64,000 bases of DNA from Algoriphagus aquimarinus (GCF_900112005.1 NZ_FOKK01000001.1:434001-498000); one strand, 5' to 3'; positions 1 through 10,121 are shown, counted from the first letter of the stretch. Notes: generated by a model from the sequence alone, not told the origin. Numbers and translations are program-made.

Positions 1-312
1 ATTGATGTTGTCAGTAGATGTTTCCACTACGACAGCGATACCATAAGGGCCATAACCTTCGTAAACTACTTCTTCGTAATCTTTCTCGTCTTTATTTGAG
101 GCGCGTTTGATTGCTGCTTCGATTCTATCCTTAGGCATTTGAGCACCTTTGGCATTCTGGATTATAGTTCGAAGCCTGGGGTTAGATGCGGGGTCGGGAC
201 CGGCCGATTTTACCGCCATTACGATTTCTTTCCCTAGACGCGTAAAAACTTTGGACATTTTGTCCCAACGCTTGAATTTTCTCTCTTTTCTGAATTCAAA
301 AGCTCTTCCCAT
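1..312 (-). CDS. yebC: YebC/PmpR family regulator, 5' part (C-terminus outside window)
   Basis: The 104 N-terminal codons of a YebC/PmpR protein are present; the gene runs off the left edge. The N-terminus reads [16 protein letters not shown], the form typical of Bacteroidota, where most bacteria have a MAGHSKW-type start. The conserved block follows: [13 protein letters not shown], then DPASNPRLR, then [13 protein letters not shown] and [13 protein letters not shown]. Family members bind DNA as regulators, and in some species they help translation of polyproline stretches; which role applies here cannot be told. The start is an ATG (CAT at 310-312). The gene is divergent from the NADH dehydrogenase gene, with about 145 bases of shared upstream DNA. 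Confidence 0.93.
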   Translation of the reverse strand, partial: MGRAFEFRKERKFKRWDKMSKVFTRLGKEIVMAVKSAGPDPASNPRLRTIIQNAKGAQMPKDRIEAAIKRASNKDEKDYEEVVYEGYGPYGIAVVVETSTDNIN

Positions 313-457
313 GATTATAAATATTAGGGTGGTAAAATTAGCAATTCTTTTGGTTTGGCTAGAATTAGAACTATTCTATGTCTAGATTTTGTTGGAAAGT
401 GTGCCATTTTTATAGTGACATTTTTCTAATTCAACTCGACTAAAAAACATTTCAAGT

Positions 458-1789
458 ATGTCGGAATTTCTCTCTACCCCTCTTCCAAATATTCCCAAAT
501 CAGATTTACCAAAAGTAGTAATTGTAGGCGCAGGTTTTGGCGGCTTAAAGCTTGCTATGAATTTGATGAATAAGAAGTTTCAGGTGATTTTGTTGGACAA
601 GCATAATTATCATCAGTTTCAGCCACTATTTTATCAAGTTGCTACTGCTGGATTGGAGCCTAGCGCTATTTCATTTCCGCTTCGAAAGATTTTTCACGGA
701 TCAAAGAATGTGACTTTCCGAATGACTCGAGTTAATCATTTTGATCCAAATATCAAGCGTATCTATACAGATATGGGCTATATAGATTATACCTATCTAG
801 TAATGGCTATGGGAGCAGACACTAATTATTTTGGTTCCAAGAGTATAGAAGAATCTGCTTCTCCGATGAAGACTGTATCAGAAGCGCTTTACATACGTAA
901 TAAGATAATTTCGAATTATGAACGTGCTATAAATATTGAGAAAGCAGAAGATCGTAAATCTCTAATGAATATGGTAATCGTGGGCGGAGGTCCTACAGGT
1001 GTAGAATTAGCTGGTGCAATGGCGGATCTAAGAAATACGGTGTTGCCAAAGGATTATCCTGAGCTGAATTTCCACAACATGAAGATTGTACTCATAGAGG
1101 CTGGCCCAGAATTGCTCGGAGCGATGTCCAAGGAATCTAAGGAGAGCGCTTTAAAATACCTTCAGGATCTAGGAGTGGAAGTGATGCTGAATACTATGGT
1201 AAAAAATTACGATGGTAATGAAGTACTACTTGCAGACAATGAACCTATTCAAACTCAGACGTTGCTTTGGGCTGCGGGAATTAAACCAAACAGGATTGGA
1301 GGGCTGGAAGATGCTAATTATGCGCCAAATGGAAGATTATACGTCGATGACTTTTCTGAAGTTAAAGGCTGTCCCGATGTCTACGCACTTGGAGATATCA
1401 GTTTGATGACGCAAGAAGCTTATCCAAAGGGGCATCCGCAGGTAGCGCAAGTTGCAATTCAGCAGGCGGTTTGTCTTGCGCATAATCTTCATAATATGGA
1501 GGAAGGGAAAGAGAAGAGAGTTTTTAATTATAAGGACTTAGGATCTATGGCAACTGTAGGAAGAAAACTCGCTGTGGTCGATTTACCATTTATTAAGTTT
1601 CAAGGTATATTGGCTTGGTTTACCTGGCTTTTTGTCCATTTGATGGCAATTCTTGGAGTGAAGAATAAGGTTTTCATTTTCTTAGATTGGTCATGGAACT
1701 ACCTAAGTTTTGACCCAAGCTTAAGGTTGTTGATTAAGCCGAAGGCGGTAAGAGCTAGCGAGCGGAAGGAGCTGACAGAGGAGAGATAG
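458..1789 (+). CDS. ndh: Type II NADH dehydrogenase (NAD(P)/FAD-dependent oxidoreductase)
   Basis: A 443-residue, two-Rossmann flavoprotein of the NDH-2 family, which passes electrons from NADH to quinone at the membrane without pumping protons. The FAD-binding site is GAGFGG at residues 24-29, and the NADH-binding site is GGGPTGVELAG from residue 176. A late YALGDISLM block matches the second FAD-contact motif. The C-terminus carries an amphipathic to hydrophobic stretch (about residues 385-420, rich in W, F and L), as expected for membrane attachment in this family. Length is normal. It is probably transcribed alone, from the region shared with yebC. Other FAD-dependent pyridine nucleotide oxidoreductases are an alternative, but the membrane-binding tail favours NDH-2. 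Confidence 0.9.
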   Translation: MSEFLSTPLPNIPKSDLPKVVIVGAGFGGLKLAMNLMNKKFQVILLDKHNYHQFQPLFYQVATAGLEPSAISFPLRKIFHGSKNVTFRMTRVNHFDPNIKRIYTDMGYIDYTYLVMAMGADTNYFGSKSIEESASPMKTVSEALYIRNKIISNYERAINIEKAEDRKSLMNMVIVGGGPTGVELAGAMADLRNTVLPKDYPELNFHNMKIVLIEAGPELLGAMSKESKESALKYLQDLGVEVMLNTMVKNYDGNEVLLADNEPIQTQTLLWAAGIKPNRIGGLEDANYAPNGRLYVDDFSEVKGCPDVYALGDISLMTQEAYPKGHPQVAQVAIQQAVCLAHNLHNMEEGKEKRVFNYKDLGSMATVGRKLAVVDLPFIKFQGILAWFTWLFVHLMAILGVKNKVFIFLDWSWNYLSFDPSLRLLIKPKAVRASERKELTEER

Positions 1790-1883
1790 TCTATTTGGAT
1801 TTGTTAACAAAAACTATTTTAAGTCAGATTAAACTGATATGCCTAAGTTCTGTCTAATCCATATAACTTTAAAAACGAAACAC

Positions 1884-2306
1884 ATGAAAAAATGGATTTT
1901 CGCTGCAGGCTTGATGGTAATGGTCAGTCTGAGCACTTTTGCACAAAGAAATGGCGGACAAAGACAAAGCGCTGAAGAAAGAGCTAAAATGAATACTGAG
2001 CGCATGGCAGAAGAGCTTAAGCTCACGGATGCTCAGAAAAAGCAGATTTTAGATATCAATCTAGAATATGCTAAAAAGAATGAGGCTGAGATGGCGGAAA
2101 GAAAAGCTGATTCTGAGGCTAGAAAAGAGGAGATGGAAGCTAAAAAAGCTGAATTGTCAGAGCAGGAGACTAAAATACAAGCAGTTTTGACTGAGGAGCA
2201 AAAAGTAAAATGGGCTGAACTTCAAGCCAAAAGAACGAATGGTCAAAGAGGAGGTCCTCAAGGTGGTGGTGATTCTCAAAGAGGAAAAAGAGGCGGCGGT
2301 AATTAA
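1884..2306 (+). CDS. Small periplasmic helical protein, DUF4890-like / Spy-CpxP-like
   Basis: The 140-residue product starts with a clear signal peptide (MKKWIFAAGLMVMVSLSTFAQ, cleavage after FAQ likely). I chose this ATG because upstream in-frame codons would place polar residues before the signal. The mature part is highly charged and helical: a LTDAQKKQILDINLEYAKK segment, a long Glu/Lys/Ala-rich stretch, then LTEEQKVKWAELQAKR, ending in a Gly/Arg-rich tail. The paired LTxxQ motifs are typical of DUF4890 and Spy/CpxP proteins, which act as periplasmic chaperones or stress sensors. The exact function here is inferred. A strong terminator follows directly. Confidence 0.75.
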   Translation: MKKWIFAAGLMVMVSLSTFAQRNGGQRQSAEERAKMNTERMAEELKLTDAQKKQILDINLEYAKKNEAEMAERKADSEARKEEMEAKKAELSEQETKIQAVLTEEQKVKWAELQAKRTNGQRGGPQGGGDSQRGKRGGGN

Positions 2307-2330
2307 TTCGCTATGTGCCTTTATACAAAA

Positions 2331-2366
2331 GAAGCCATCCCAATATCTTGGGATGGCTTCTTATTT
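2331..2366. terminator. Bidirectional terminator hairpin between convergent genes
   Basis: A perfect 13-bp stem (GAAGCCATCCCAA with its complement) encloses a 4-base loop and is followed by a T-rich tail. It lies between two convergent genes: the small periplasmic protein gene and gltD. Confidence 0.9.
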
Positions 2367-2382
2367 TATTGAAGTTTTTCTG

Positions 2383-3855
2383 TTATTCAGCAATTTGCTC
2401 TTCTACCTGGAAGAACGATTCGTCCTTTTGTGGTAGCGTAGATGATCCCATAAGGAACTCATCCACTTTTACTGCTGCTTCACGACCTTCCGATATAGCC
2501 CATACAACCAGGGATTGACCTCGGCGCATATCTCCAGCTAGGAAGACTTTAGAATTAGTGCTTTGGTAATTTTTTGACTTTGGAAGGGTATTTTCCATAG
2601 TTTCAGCACCAAATGCCTCCAGCAAACCATTTTGAGCAGGACCAGTGTAGCCGATAGCTAGAAATGCTAAATCACAAGGAACTGTACGTTCGGTACCAGC
2701 GATTTCCTCGAAGACCATACGGCCATCTTTATGCACCCACTCCAGATCTACTAGACTCAAACCTGTCACTTGACCTTCGGCATTTACCGTAAATTCCTTT
2801 GTAAGAACAGAGAACACCCGCTCAGCTCCTTCGTCATGAGAACTTGAGGTTCTCAAAGTCATAGGCCATTCTGGCCAAGGGTTAAGCGTATTTCTTTGCT
2901 GTGGAGGCTTAGGTAGCAACTCAAGCTGTGTAATCGAAGCTGCACCATGTCTATTGGATGTACCGATACAATCACTTCCTGTATCACCACCACCAATTAC
3001 AATCACATGCTTTCCTTTGGCTGAGATTGGATTTTCTGTGATCTCTTCAGATACGACCTTGTTCTGCTGACCAAGAAATTCCATCGCAAAATGAACACCT
3101 GTGGCATTCGCTCCTTTGATATTTAATCCCCTAGGTTGTCCAGCTCCAGTAGAAAGTACTACAGCATCGAAGTTTTTGAGGATATTTTCCGCCTTGATAT
3201 TGAAACCAATTTCGGTATTGCATGTGAAAATCACTCCTTCTTGCTTCATGAAATCGACACGGCGATCAATTACCCATTTTTCAAGCTTGAAATCCGGGAT
3301 ACCAAATCGAAGTAATCCTCCTGGCTTGGAATCTTTTTCGAATAGCGTCACCTCATGACCTGCTTGATTTAGCTGATCTGCCGCAGCAAGTCCTGCAGGG
3401 CCTGAGCCAATTACGGCTACTGACTTACCAGTTCTTGTTTTTGGTGGGTTCGCTTTGATCAAACCTAGTTCATAGGCTTTTTCCGCTATATTTTTCTCGA
3501 TTAACTCGATCGCAACTGGATCTTTATTGATGCCGAGTACACAGCTAGCTTCGCATGGAGCAGGACAAATTCTCCCTGTAAACTCAGGGAAATTGTTTGT
3601 GCTCCTCAATATATTGATCGCTTGCTCCCATTCATTTTTGTAAACCGCATCGTTGAAATCCGGGATTACATTACCTAATGGACAGCCATTGTGACAAAAC
3701 GGAACACCACAGTCCATGCATCGAGCTGCCTGATTATTTAACTTTTCGCCTGCAAAAGGCTCATATATTTCCTTGTAGTCACCTATTCTAGCTTTCGCGT
3801 CACGGGTAACCGGAGTTTCTCTTTTGAATTGAATAAATCCTTCTTTCGCTCCCAT
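2383..3855 (-). CDS. gltD: Glutamate synthase small (beta) subunit
   Basis: The 490-residue electron-entry subunit of NADPH-dependent glutamate synthase. It oxidises NAD(P)H and passes electrons through FAD and iron-sulfur clusters to GltB. The N-terminal Cys-rich domain is visible (CMDCGVPFCHNGCPLGN near residue 46, CPAPCEASC near residue 97). The FAD site VIGSGPAGLAAADQL, the NADPH site VIVIGGGDTGSDCIGT and the C-terminal FLAGDMRRGQSLVVWA block are all present. Length is usual. The ATG lies one base after the gltB stop codon, so the two genes form a tight operon with the catalytic subunit first. Confidence 0.97.
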   Translation of the reverse strand: MGAKEGFIQFKRETPVTRDAKARIGDYKEIYEPFAGEKLNNQAARCMDCGVPFCHNGCPLGNVIPDFNDAVYKNEWEQAINILRSTNNFPEFTGRICPAPCEASCVLGINKDPVAIELIEKNIAEKAYELGLIKANPPKTRTGKSVAVIGSGPAGLAAADQLNQAGHEVTLFEKDSKPGGLLRFGIPDFKLEKWVIDRRVDFMKQEGVIFTCNTEIGFNIKAENILKNFDAVVLSTGAGQPRGLNIKGANATGVHFAMEFLGQQNKVVSEEITENPISAKGKHVIVIGGGDTGSDCIGTSNRHGAASITQLELLPKPPQQRNTLNPWPEWPMTLRTSSSHDEGAERVFSVLTKEFTVNAEGQVTGLSLVDLEWVHKDGRMVFEEIAGTERTVPCDLAFLAIGYTGPAQNGLLEAFGAETMENTLPKSKNYQSTNSKVFLAGDMRRGQSLVVWAISEGREAAVKVDEFLMGSSTLPQKDESFFQVEEQIAE

Positions 3856-3856
3856 T

Positions 3857-6800
3857 TTACGCCAATGATTTTGATTGTTCTAATGCTCTTTTCTCTAAAA
3901 CTGCCTTATAATCTCTTGGAATTACCTTGATAAATTTCTCTTTGGTTTTATCCCAATCTTCAAGGAATCTTGTTCCTAGACCTGATTTTGTCAGTTTTAT
4001 ATGTCTTTTGAGGAATGTTTTGATCGTGTTGAAATCCTCATCTTCTAGGTTGTCTATATCTACCAGTTCAGGATTGATCTCCGTGATATACTCCTTTAGA
4101 ATATAGGCGATTCCACCGCTCATTCCAGCGGCGAAGTTTCTACCAATTTCTCCAAGATTCACTACTAATCCACCAGTCATATATTCACAACCGTGATCGC
4201 CGATTCCTTCTACTACGGTCTGTACACCAGAGTTTCTTACACAGAATCTCTCGCCGCCTTTTCCATTGATGTATGCTTCACCTGACGTTGCTCCGTAGAA
4301 CGCTACGTTACCGATGATGATGTTTTCTTCTGGAACGAATTTGGCATTTCTGCTTGGGTAGACGATCAATTTTCCACCTGAAAGTCCTTTTCCGAAGTAA
4401 TCATTCGCTTCTCCTTCTAGTTCGAAGTTGACTCCTTTGGTAAGGAATCCACCGAATGTCTGACCTGCAGAACCTGTGAATTTGAAGTTGATCGTATCCT
4501 CAGGCAATCCTGGGCTACCGTATATTTTTGAGATTTCATTGGAAAGCATCGCTCCCACTGATCTGTCAATATTCTTAATTGAGAAGCTTCCTGATGATGC
4601 AAGAGCTTGTTCAAGTGAAGGAAGAGCAGCCTTTATCAGCTGGCGATCCAAGACTCTTTTCAACTCAAACTCCTGATCGATTTGCTTGTGAATACCTACG
4701 TGATCCGGAACTTCCACTTTGTGGAAAATAGGACTTAAGTCTACTTTATCCCACTTCCAGTGATTTAAATGGCCTGTAGATTGAAGAACGTTGCTTTGTC
4801 CTACCATTTCGTTCACGGTGCGGAAGCCAAGTGAAGCCATGATCTCTCTAAGGTCTTGCACTAGGAATTGGAAGAAATTCACTACGTGATCAGGATCACC
4901 AGTAAATAGTTTTCTCAAGTCCGGGTTCTGAGTTGCAATACCAACTGGACAAGTGTTCAGGTGGCATTTTCTCATCATAATACATCCTTCTACTACCAAA
5001 GCCGCTGTGGAAATTCCCCATTCCTCAGCTCCCAAAAGTGTCGCAATTGCAAGATCACGACCAGTTCTAAGTTGACCATCGGTTTGAAGTACTACTCGAC
5101 TACGTAGGTTGTTTTTCACCAAAGTCTGATGAGCTTCAGAAAGCCCAAGTTCCCAAGGCAATCCTGCGTGACGGATAGAACTCAATGGAGAAGCTCCTGT
5201 TCCGCCGTCAGCTCCTGAGATCAGGATTACATCAGCCATGGCTTTTGCCACACCTGCTGCTACTGTACCTACTCCTGCTTGAGAAACAAGTTTTACGTTG
5301 ATTCTTGCTTTTCTATTCGCATTTTTAAGATCGTAGATCAGCTGAGCTAGATCTTCAATCGAATAAATATCGTGGTGAGGTGGAGGGGAGATCAATCCTA
5401 CTCCAGGAGTAGAATGTCTTACTCTACCTATCCAATCATCCACTTTATGTCCAGGAAGCTGACCACCTTCTCCAGGCTTAGCTCCTTGCGCCATTTTGAT
5501 TTGAAGTTCGGCAGCATTCGTTAGATAATTACTCGTAACGCCGAATCTACCAGAAGCTACTTGCTTGATTGCTGAGCGCTCCCAGTCTCCGTTTTCTTTT
5601 TTGGCAAATCGAATTTCATCTTCTCCTCCTTCGCCAGAGTTACTTTTAGCACCCATTCTATTCATGGCTATCGCCAAAGTAGAGTGAGCTTCGTGAGAAA
5701 TCGAGCCAAAAGACATCGCTCCAGTAGCAAATCTTCGCATAATGGAAGATGCAGGTTCTACTTCATCGATTGGTACAGAAATACGTTTTTTGAATTCAAA
5801 TAAACCTCTCAATGTCAAGGCATCTTTGCTCTGCTCATTTATTTTGGCTGCAAATTTCTTGTACATACCAAAATCATTCAAACGAGTTGATTTCTGAAGC
5901 AAGTGGATTGTTTCAGGATTGAACAGGTGTTTTTCACCTCTTCTCTTCCACTGATATACTCCTCCTTGCTCTAGTATCGGGGACTCTGTCTCGTAAGCAG
6001 CTCTATGACGGATCAGAACTTCTTCTGCTAATTCATTAAATGAAATACCACTAATTCTAGAGATTGTGCCTTTGAAACATCTGTCGATTACATCAGGGCC
6101 CAAACCTAAAGCTTCGAAGATTTGTGCACTTTGATAGGACTGAAGTGTACTGATTCCCATTTTGGAAAGTACTTTAAGAAGTCCTTTACCTATCGCAGAT
6201 TGATAGTTTGAGAATAGTTTCTTCTGGCTTTTAGCATTTGGTAACTCACCTTTTTCATACATGTCTAGAAGTGACTCTAATGCCATGTATGGATTGATAG
6301 CTGATGCTCCGTAGCCAATAGCAGTTGCGAAATGATGTGTCTCGCGAATATCTCCAGATTCTAATACCAAGCCGGCACTAGTTCTGATTTTCTTTTTGAC
6401 TAAGTGATGGTGAACAGCTCCTATCGCCAAAAGAGATGGGATTGGTGCATAATCTACCGTGCTATTACGATCGGATATAATGATTACATTTTTTCCTTCA
6501 TTAATCGCTTTTTCCGCTTCGTCACAAAGTTTGTCTAATGCTTGCAAAAGTCTTCCTGGCTGATGATCTGCAAGGAAATGACTCGTGAGAGTAGCACATC
6601 TATAGCCTTGCCCCTCCATATTTTTTACCTTTTCCAGATCTTCATTAAGTAGAACTGGTTGGGAAATATGGATTTGGCGAGTATGCTTTGGACTTTCCTC
6701 CAAAATATTCTGGCCCACACCTAGACGGGTAAAAAGAGACATTACTAATCTCTCACGAATAGGATCAATAGGTGGATTACTTACCTGAGCAAATAGCTGC

Positions 6801-8347
6801 TTGAAGTAATTGGATATATGCTGACTCTCTTTGGATAGAACGGCAAGAGGAGTATCTGCTCCCATAGAGCCGATTGCTTCATAGGCAGTATCTCCCATTG
6901 GGCTCAATACTACTTTTAGCTCCTCAGACGTATATCCAAAGATTGTTTGATGCTTTTTAATATTCTCAGTAGAGTATGGATGAGTCAGCGTTTTAGGATC
7001 ATCTTCCATACGAAGTTTGATTCGCTGATCGGCTACCCACTGTTCGTAAGGCTGCTTGCTACAAATCTCTCCTTTTACTTCTTCATCAAATAGTACTCGA
7101 CCTTTTTCCAAATCAGCCCAAATCATTCTTCCTGGACTAATTCTACCTTTTTCTAAAATAGTAGCTTCACGAATAGGCAAAGCTCCAGCTTCAGAAGAAA
7201 GAATAAGTCTTTTGTCCTGAGTGATAAAGTATCTCAGTGGACGCAGACCGTTCCTATCCAGCGTAGCACCTACAGATTTTCCATCTGTAAATAGCAAAGC
7301 AGCTGGGCCATCCCATGGTTCTACCAGAGAAGCATGGAATTTATAGAAAGATTTTCTGTCTCGATCCATGACTTCATTGTCCTGCCAAGCTTCTGGCACG
7401 AGCATCATCATGGCATGGGGAAGAGATCTACCGCTCAAAGTCAGTAGTTCCACCATAGCATCAAGATTCGCTGAATCCGATTTTTGCTTGTCAGTGATTG
7501 GCATCAATCTGGAAAGCTCCTCATCAGTGAAATACTTTGATTTCATGAGGTTTTCCTTTGACTTCATCTTGTTTAGATTACCCTTGATCGTATTAATCTC
7601 ACCATTGTGAGAAAGAAAACGGAAAGGCTGAGCCAGTCTCCAGTTAGGAAACGTATTGGTAGAGAAGCGGGAGTGAACTATAGCAAAGGCTGACTCTATT
7701 TTGGAGTTTTGAAGATCCTTGTAAAAGGCCAAAACTTGATCAGTTCTCAACTGTCCCTTATATATAAGTGTCTGGCTGCTCAAACTCGCAAAATAGAACG
7801 ACTGATTTACGCCAGGAATCTTAGTATTGATTTCTGAAGTAGAGTAGTTTCTAAGTACATAGAGCTTACGCTCCAGTTCGATACCGGTGAGTCCTTTTTT
7901 ATGCTTAACAAAGAGCTGCTCTATATTCGGCATCACTTCAAGTGCTCCAGAGCCAGGGACTGTCTCATCTACAGGTACTGATCGATAACCGATCAATTCA
8001 AAATCTAACTCTTCAATCAGTTGATTGAGAAGTTCTTTTGAGCGGTGAAATAGCTGCTTATTCTTTGGGAAAAAAGTCATGCCTACACCGTAAGATCCAG
8101 CTTCGGGAAGCTCTATCTCTGTACGCGCTGTGATATCCTTTAGGAATTGATGTGGTACCTGAATTAGTATGCCAGCTCCATCACCAGACTTAGGATCAGA
8201 TCCACGTCCGCCACGGTGCTCCATGTTGCTTAGCATATATAAGGCATCGCTAATCGTCTCATGAGATGGAACTGCACTCAGATCGACAACCGCACCTATA
8301 CCGCAGGAGTCATGCTCAAACTCCGATCGATACAAACCTTCTTGCAT
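3857..8347 (-). CDS. gltB: Glutamate synthase large (alpha) subunit
   Basis: The catalytic subunit, 1496 residues, makes two glutamates from glutamine and 2-oxoglutarate. It has an N-terminal class II glutamine amidotransferase domain whose nucleophile is Cys15 (HDSCGIGA), exposed after removal of a short propeptide. A central domain, an FMN-binding synthase barrel (GEGGEDEIRF, KPGEGGQLPGHKV, SGADGGTGASPLSS) and a C-terminal beta-helix (GLSGGKLIVYP) follow. The 3Fe-4S cysteines are seen in CIMMRKCHLNTC near residue 1120. A longer frame begins with TTG 33 bases upstream; I prefer the ATG at 8347 because it gives the short propeptide usual in this phylum. Gene order is gltB-gltD. Confidence 0.96.
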   Translation of the reverse strand: MQEGLYRSEFEHDSCGIGAVVDLSAVPSHETISDALYMLSNMEHRGGRGSDPKSGDGAGILIQVPHQFLKDITARTEIELPEAGSYGVGMTFFPKNKQLFHRSKELLNQLIEELDFELIGYRSVPVDETVPGSGALEVMPNIEQLFVKHKKGLTGIELERKLYVLRNYSTSEINTKIPGVNQSFYFASLSSQTLIYKGQLRTDQVLAFYKDLQNSKIESAFAIVHSRFSTNTFPNWRLAQPFRFLSHNGEINTIKGNLNKMKSKENLMKSKYFTDEELSRLMPITDKQKSDSANLDAMVELLTLSGRSLPHAMMMLVPEAWQDNEVMDRDRKSFYKFHASLVEPWDGPAALLFTDGKSVGATLDRNGLRPLRYFITQDKRLILSSEAGALPIREATILEKGRISPGRMIWADLEKGRVLFDEEVKGEICSKQPYEQWVADQRIKLRMEDDPKTLTHPYSTENIKKHQTIFGYTSEELKVVLSPMGDTAYEAIGSMGADTPLAVLSKESQHISNYFKQLFAQVSNPPIDPIRERLVMSLFTRLGVGQNILEESPKHTRQIHISQPVLLNEDLEKVKNMEGQGYRCATLTSHFLADHQPGRLLQALDKLCDEAEKAINEGKNVIIISDRNSTVDYAPIPSLLAIGAVHHHLVKKKIRTSAGLVLESGDIRETHHFATAIGYGASAINPYMALESLLDMYEKGELPNAKSQKKLFSNYQSAIGKGLLKVLSKMGISTLQSYQSAQIFEALGLGPDVIDRCFKGTISRISGISFNELAEEVLIRHRAAYETESPILEQGGVYQWKRRGEKHLFNPETIHLLQKSTRLNDFGMYKKFAAKINEQSKDALTLRGLFEFKKRISVPIDEVEPASSIMRRFATGAMSFGSISHEAHSTLAIAMNRMGAKSNSGEGGEDEIRFAKKENGDWERSAIKQVASGRFGVTSNYLTNAAELQIKMAQGAKPGEGGQLPGHKVDDWIGRVRHSTPGVGLISPPPHHDIYSIEDLAQLIYDLKNANRKARINVKLVSQAGVGTVAAGVAKAMADVILISGADGGTGASPLSSIRHAGLPWELGLSEAHQTLVKNNLRSRVVLQTDGQLRTGRDLAIATLLGAEEWGISTAALVVEGCIMMRKCHLNTCPVGIATQNPDLRKLFTGDPDHVVNFFQFLVQDLREIMASLGFRTVNEMVGQSNVLQSTGHLNHWKWDKVDLSPIFHKVEVPDHVGIHKQIDQEFELKRVLDRQLIKAALPSLEQALASSGSFSIKNIDRSVGAMLSNEISKIYGSPGLPEDTINFKFTGSAGQTFGGFLTKGVNFELEGEANDYFGKGLSGGKLIVYPSRNAKFVPEENIIIGNVAFYGATSGEAYINGKGGERFCVRNSGVQTVVEGIGDHGCEYMTGGLVVNLGEIGRNFAAGMSGGIAYILKEYITEINPELVDIDNLEDEDFNTIKTFLKRHIKLTKSGLGTRFLEDWDKTKEKFIKVIPRDYKAVLEKRALEQSKSLA

Positions 8348-8740
8348 TTTTATAGAATTTATTAGGTTCAAAATTTCCAAAAATTACAGAAAAAATTTGT
8401 CCTATTAAAATTACGGCAACAAAACAGCTGCTTTAGTGCCTTATTTTTTATGGATTTTGACTTTATTAATATTTTGGTAATTGACTTTTTGGTGTGATAA
8501 ACTGAACTGCCCAGTAATATTTATGGCAGTATTTGAAGAAATAGGGTGCTTTTTAATTCAAATCTGAAAAAAAATGTGTGAATCCTTTGATTTTAGGATG
8601 CTAAAAAATACCGCTAAAAAAAATAAAATTATTTTTTGTGAATTTTAGTGTTGACTTGTCTGATCAGCTCTCAAAAAAATGCGTGTAAAATTATATTCTG
8701 AAAAAATGGATAAACTAAATATATTATAATATCCTGTTCC
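8348..8740. other. Very AT-rich intergenic region upstream of gltB
   Basis: No gene is visible in this roughly 390-base gap between the gldE stop and the gltB start. It is strongly A/T-rich with homopolymer runs and an AT-only imperfect inverted repeat near 8612-8640. It must contain the gltBD promoter, but no exact TAnnTTTG match was found; the closest is TAATTTTTG on the minus strand just before gltB, with one extra base of spacing. Confidence 0.6.
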
Positions 8741-10090
8741 TCAATCTGTATGTGGGCCAAGTGTATCCTTGTCTAAAGAATTGATGTGAACCTTCACTTT
8801 TTTGATTTTCCGGGCATCTACCGCCAAGATGGTAAACTCGAAATCTTGAAAATTTATCTTGGTGCCATTCTTAGGAAGCTTCGAATTGAGCTCTAGAAGT
8901 AATCCGCCTAGAGATTCACTTTCGCCTTTGACATCTTCAAATACCTGAGAGTCTAAATCAAGCTTTTTGCAGAAATCATTCAGTGAAACTTTTCCCTCAA
9001 AAATAAAGGTAGATGAATCAATTTCTTGGAAGAATATATCGTCGTGGTCATCGAACTCATCGTTGATTTCTCCGATTATTTCTTCGATTAAATCTTCTAA
9101 CGTGACCAACCCTGAGGTTCCTCCGTATTCATCCACCACTATAGCCATGTGAACTCGCTTAAGTTGGAAATCCTTCAGTAGGGTATCCACTTTCTTATTT
9201 TCAGGAACAAAAAAGCTTTTTCGTATCAGTTCATTCCATTTGAAATCTTCATCTCGTTCGATAAAAGGCAAAAGATCCTTGATATACAGTATGCCTTGAA
9301 TATTATCTATGGTCTCTTCGTAAGCCGGGATTCTGGAGTACCCACTTTTATTGATTTTGTCCATCAACTCATGAAAATCCATTTCCATATCGATGGCGGT
9401 GATATCCATACGGCTTTGCATGACTTGCTTTACGGTGAGTGTACCGAAGTTTACAATACCTCTTAGGATTTCTCTTTCTTCACTAGGAGCATCTTCAGTA
9501 GTCAGTTCTAAAGCCTGATTTAGTTCATTTACTGAAAGTGAATACCCTTTCTTAACAATACGTTTTTCCAGAAGGTTGCTAAATGCCATCAAGAATATCG
9601 AAATGGGCTTGAGCACAGAGGAGAAAAAAACTATGGTAGGAGCCATGATCAGACTAAACTCCACCTTAGCATTGTTAGCATAGACTTTTGGGACAATTTC
9701 TCCAAAGAAAACTATGGCAAAAGTGATTCCCACTGTCTGAATTAGGATGATCACAATGCCTGTTGCGTTCATTCCAAAAATAGACCAAGTTACAAATGTG
9801 GTCAGCGTCACAATCCCAATATTGATAAGGTTATTGAGGATAAGGATGGTGCTGAGTAATTTTTTGGGAGATTCTACCAGGCTTATTACTTTTTTGCCTC
9901 GTGGTGTGTTTTCTTCTTCGATATTCCCTAAGTCTTCATTGCTTAGAGAGAAAAATGCAACCTCTGAACCTGAAACTAGGGCAGAGCCTATCAATAGTAG
10001 TATAAAAAGCAAACCATTTAAAATCAGATAACTTACCGAGGGTGAGCTAATCTGAGCGAGTAAATGGTAACTCGGGTAGGGATCGTCCAT
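8741..10090 (-). CDS. gldE: GldE-like CNNM/CBS/CorC membrane protein
   Basis: The 449-residue product has the hemolysin C/CorC architecture: an N-terminal DUF21/CNNM domain with about four membrane segments (roughly residues 15-190), a pair of CBS domains (roughly 210-330, including MQSRMDITAIDM and VDEYGGTSGLVTLEDLIEEIIGEI), and a C-terminal CorC_HlyC domain. The HU-mutY-ssb-gldE neighbourhood is the one known for the gliding-associated gene gldE in Flavobacterium, which supports the name. Relatives act in divalent-cation handling, and GldE assists gliding or type IX secretion. The usual partner gldD is not adjacent. A candidate -7 element lies 24 bases upstream. Confidence 0.83.
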   Translation of the reverse strand: MDDPYPSYHLLAQISSPSVSYLILNGLLFILLLIGSALVSGSEVAFFSLSNEDLGNIEEENTPRGKKVISLVESPKKLLSTILILNNLINIGIVTLTTFVTWSIFGMNATGIVIILIQTVGITFAIVFFGEIVPKVYANNAKVEFSLIMAPTIVFFSSVLKPISIFLMAFSNLLEKRIVKKGYSLSVNELNQALELTTEDAPSEEREILRGIVNFGTLTVKQVMQSRMDITAIDMEMDFHELMDKINKSGYSRIPAYEETIDNIQGILYIKDLLPFIERDEDFKWNELIRKSFFVPENKKVDTLLKDFQLKRVHMAIVVDEYGGTSGLVTLEDLIEEIIGEINDEFDDHDDIFFQEIDSSTFIFEGKVSLNDFCKKLDLDSQVFEDVKGESESLGGLLLELNSKLPKNGTKINFQDFEFTILAVDARKIKKVKVHINSLDKDTLGPHTD

Positions 10091-10113
10091 GTATTAAACC
10101 GCAATGGTTAATG

Positions 10114-10121
10114 CAAAATTA
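10114..10121 (-). promoter_or_regulatory. Candidate Bacteroidota -7 element for gldE
   Basis: The minus strand reads TAATTTTG, matching TAnnTTTG, 24 bases before the gldE ATG in the ssb-gldE gap. No clear -33 TTG was found, so this is a possible internal promoter only. Confidence 0.35.

Noticed and set aside
149..385. A 78-codon plus-strand frame at the left end
   Set aside because: It lies antisense over the yebC coding sequence, which has clear family motifs; it is a shadow.
8600..8645. A terminator made of the AT-only inverted repeat after gldE
   Set aside because: The stem has no G-C pairs and a two-base loop, so a stable hairpin is unlikely.
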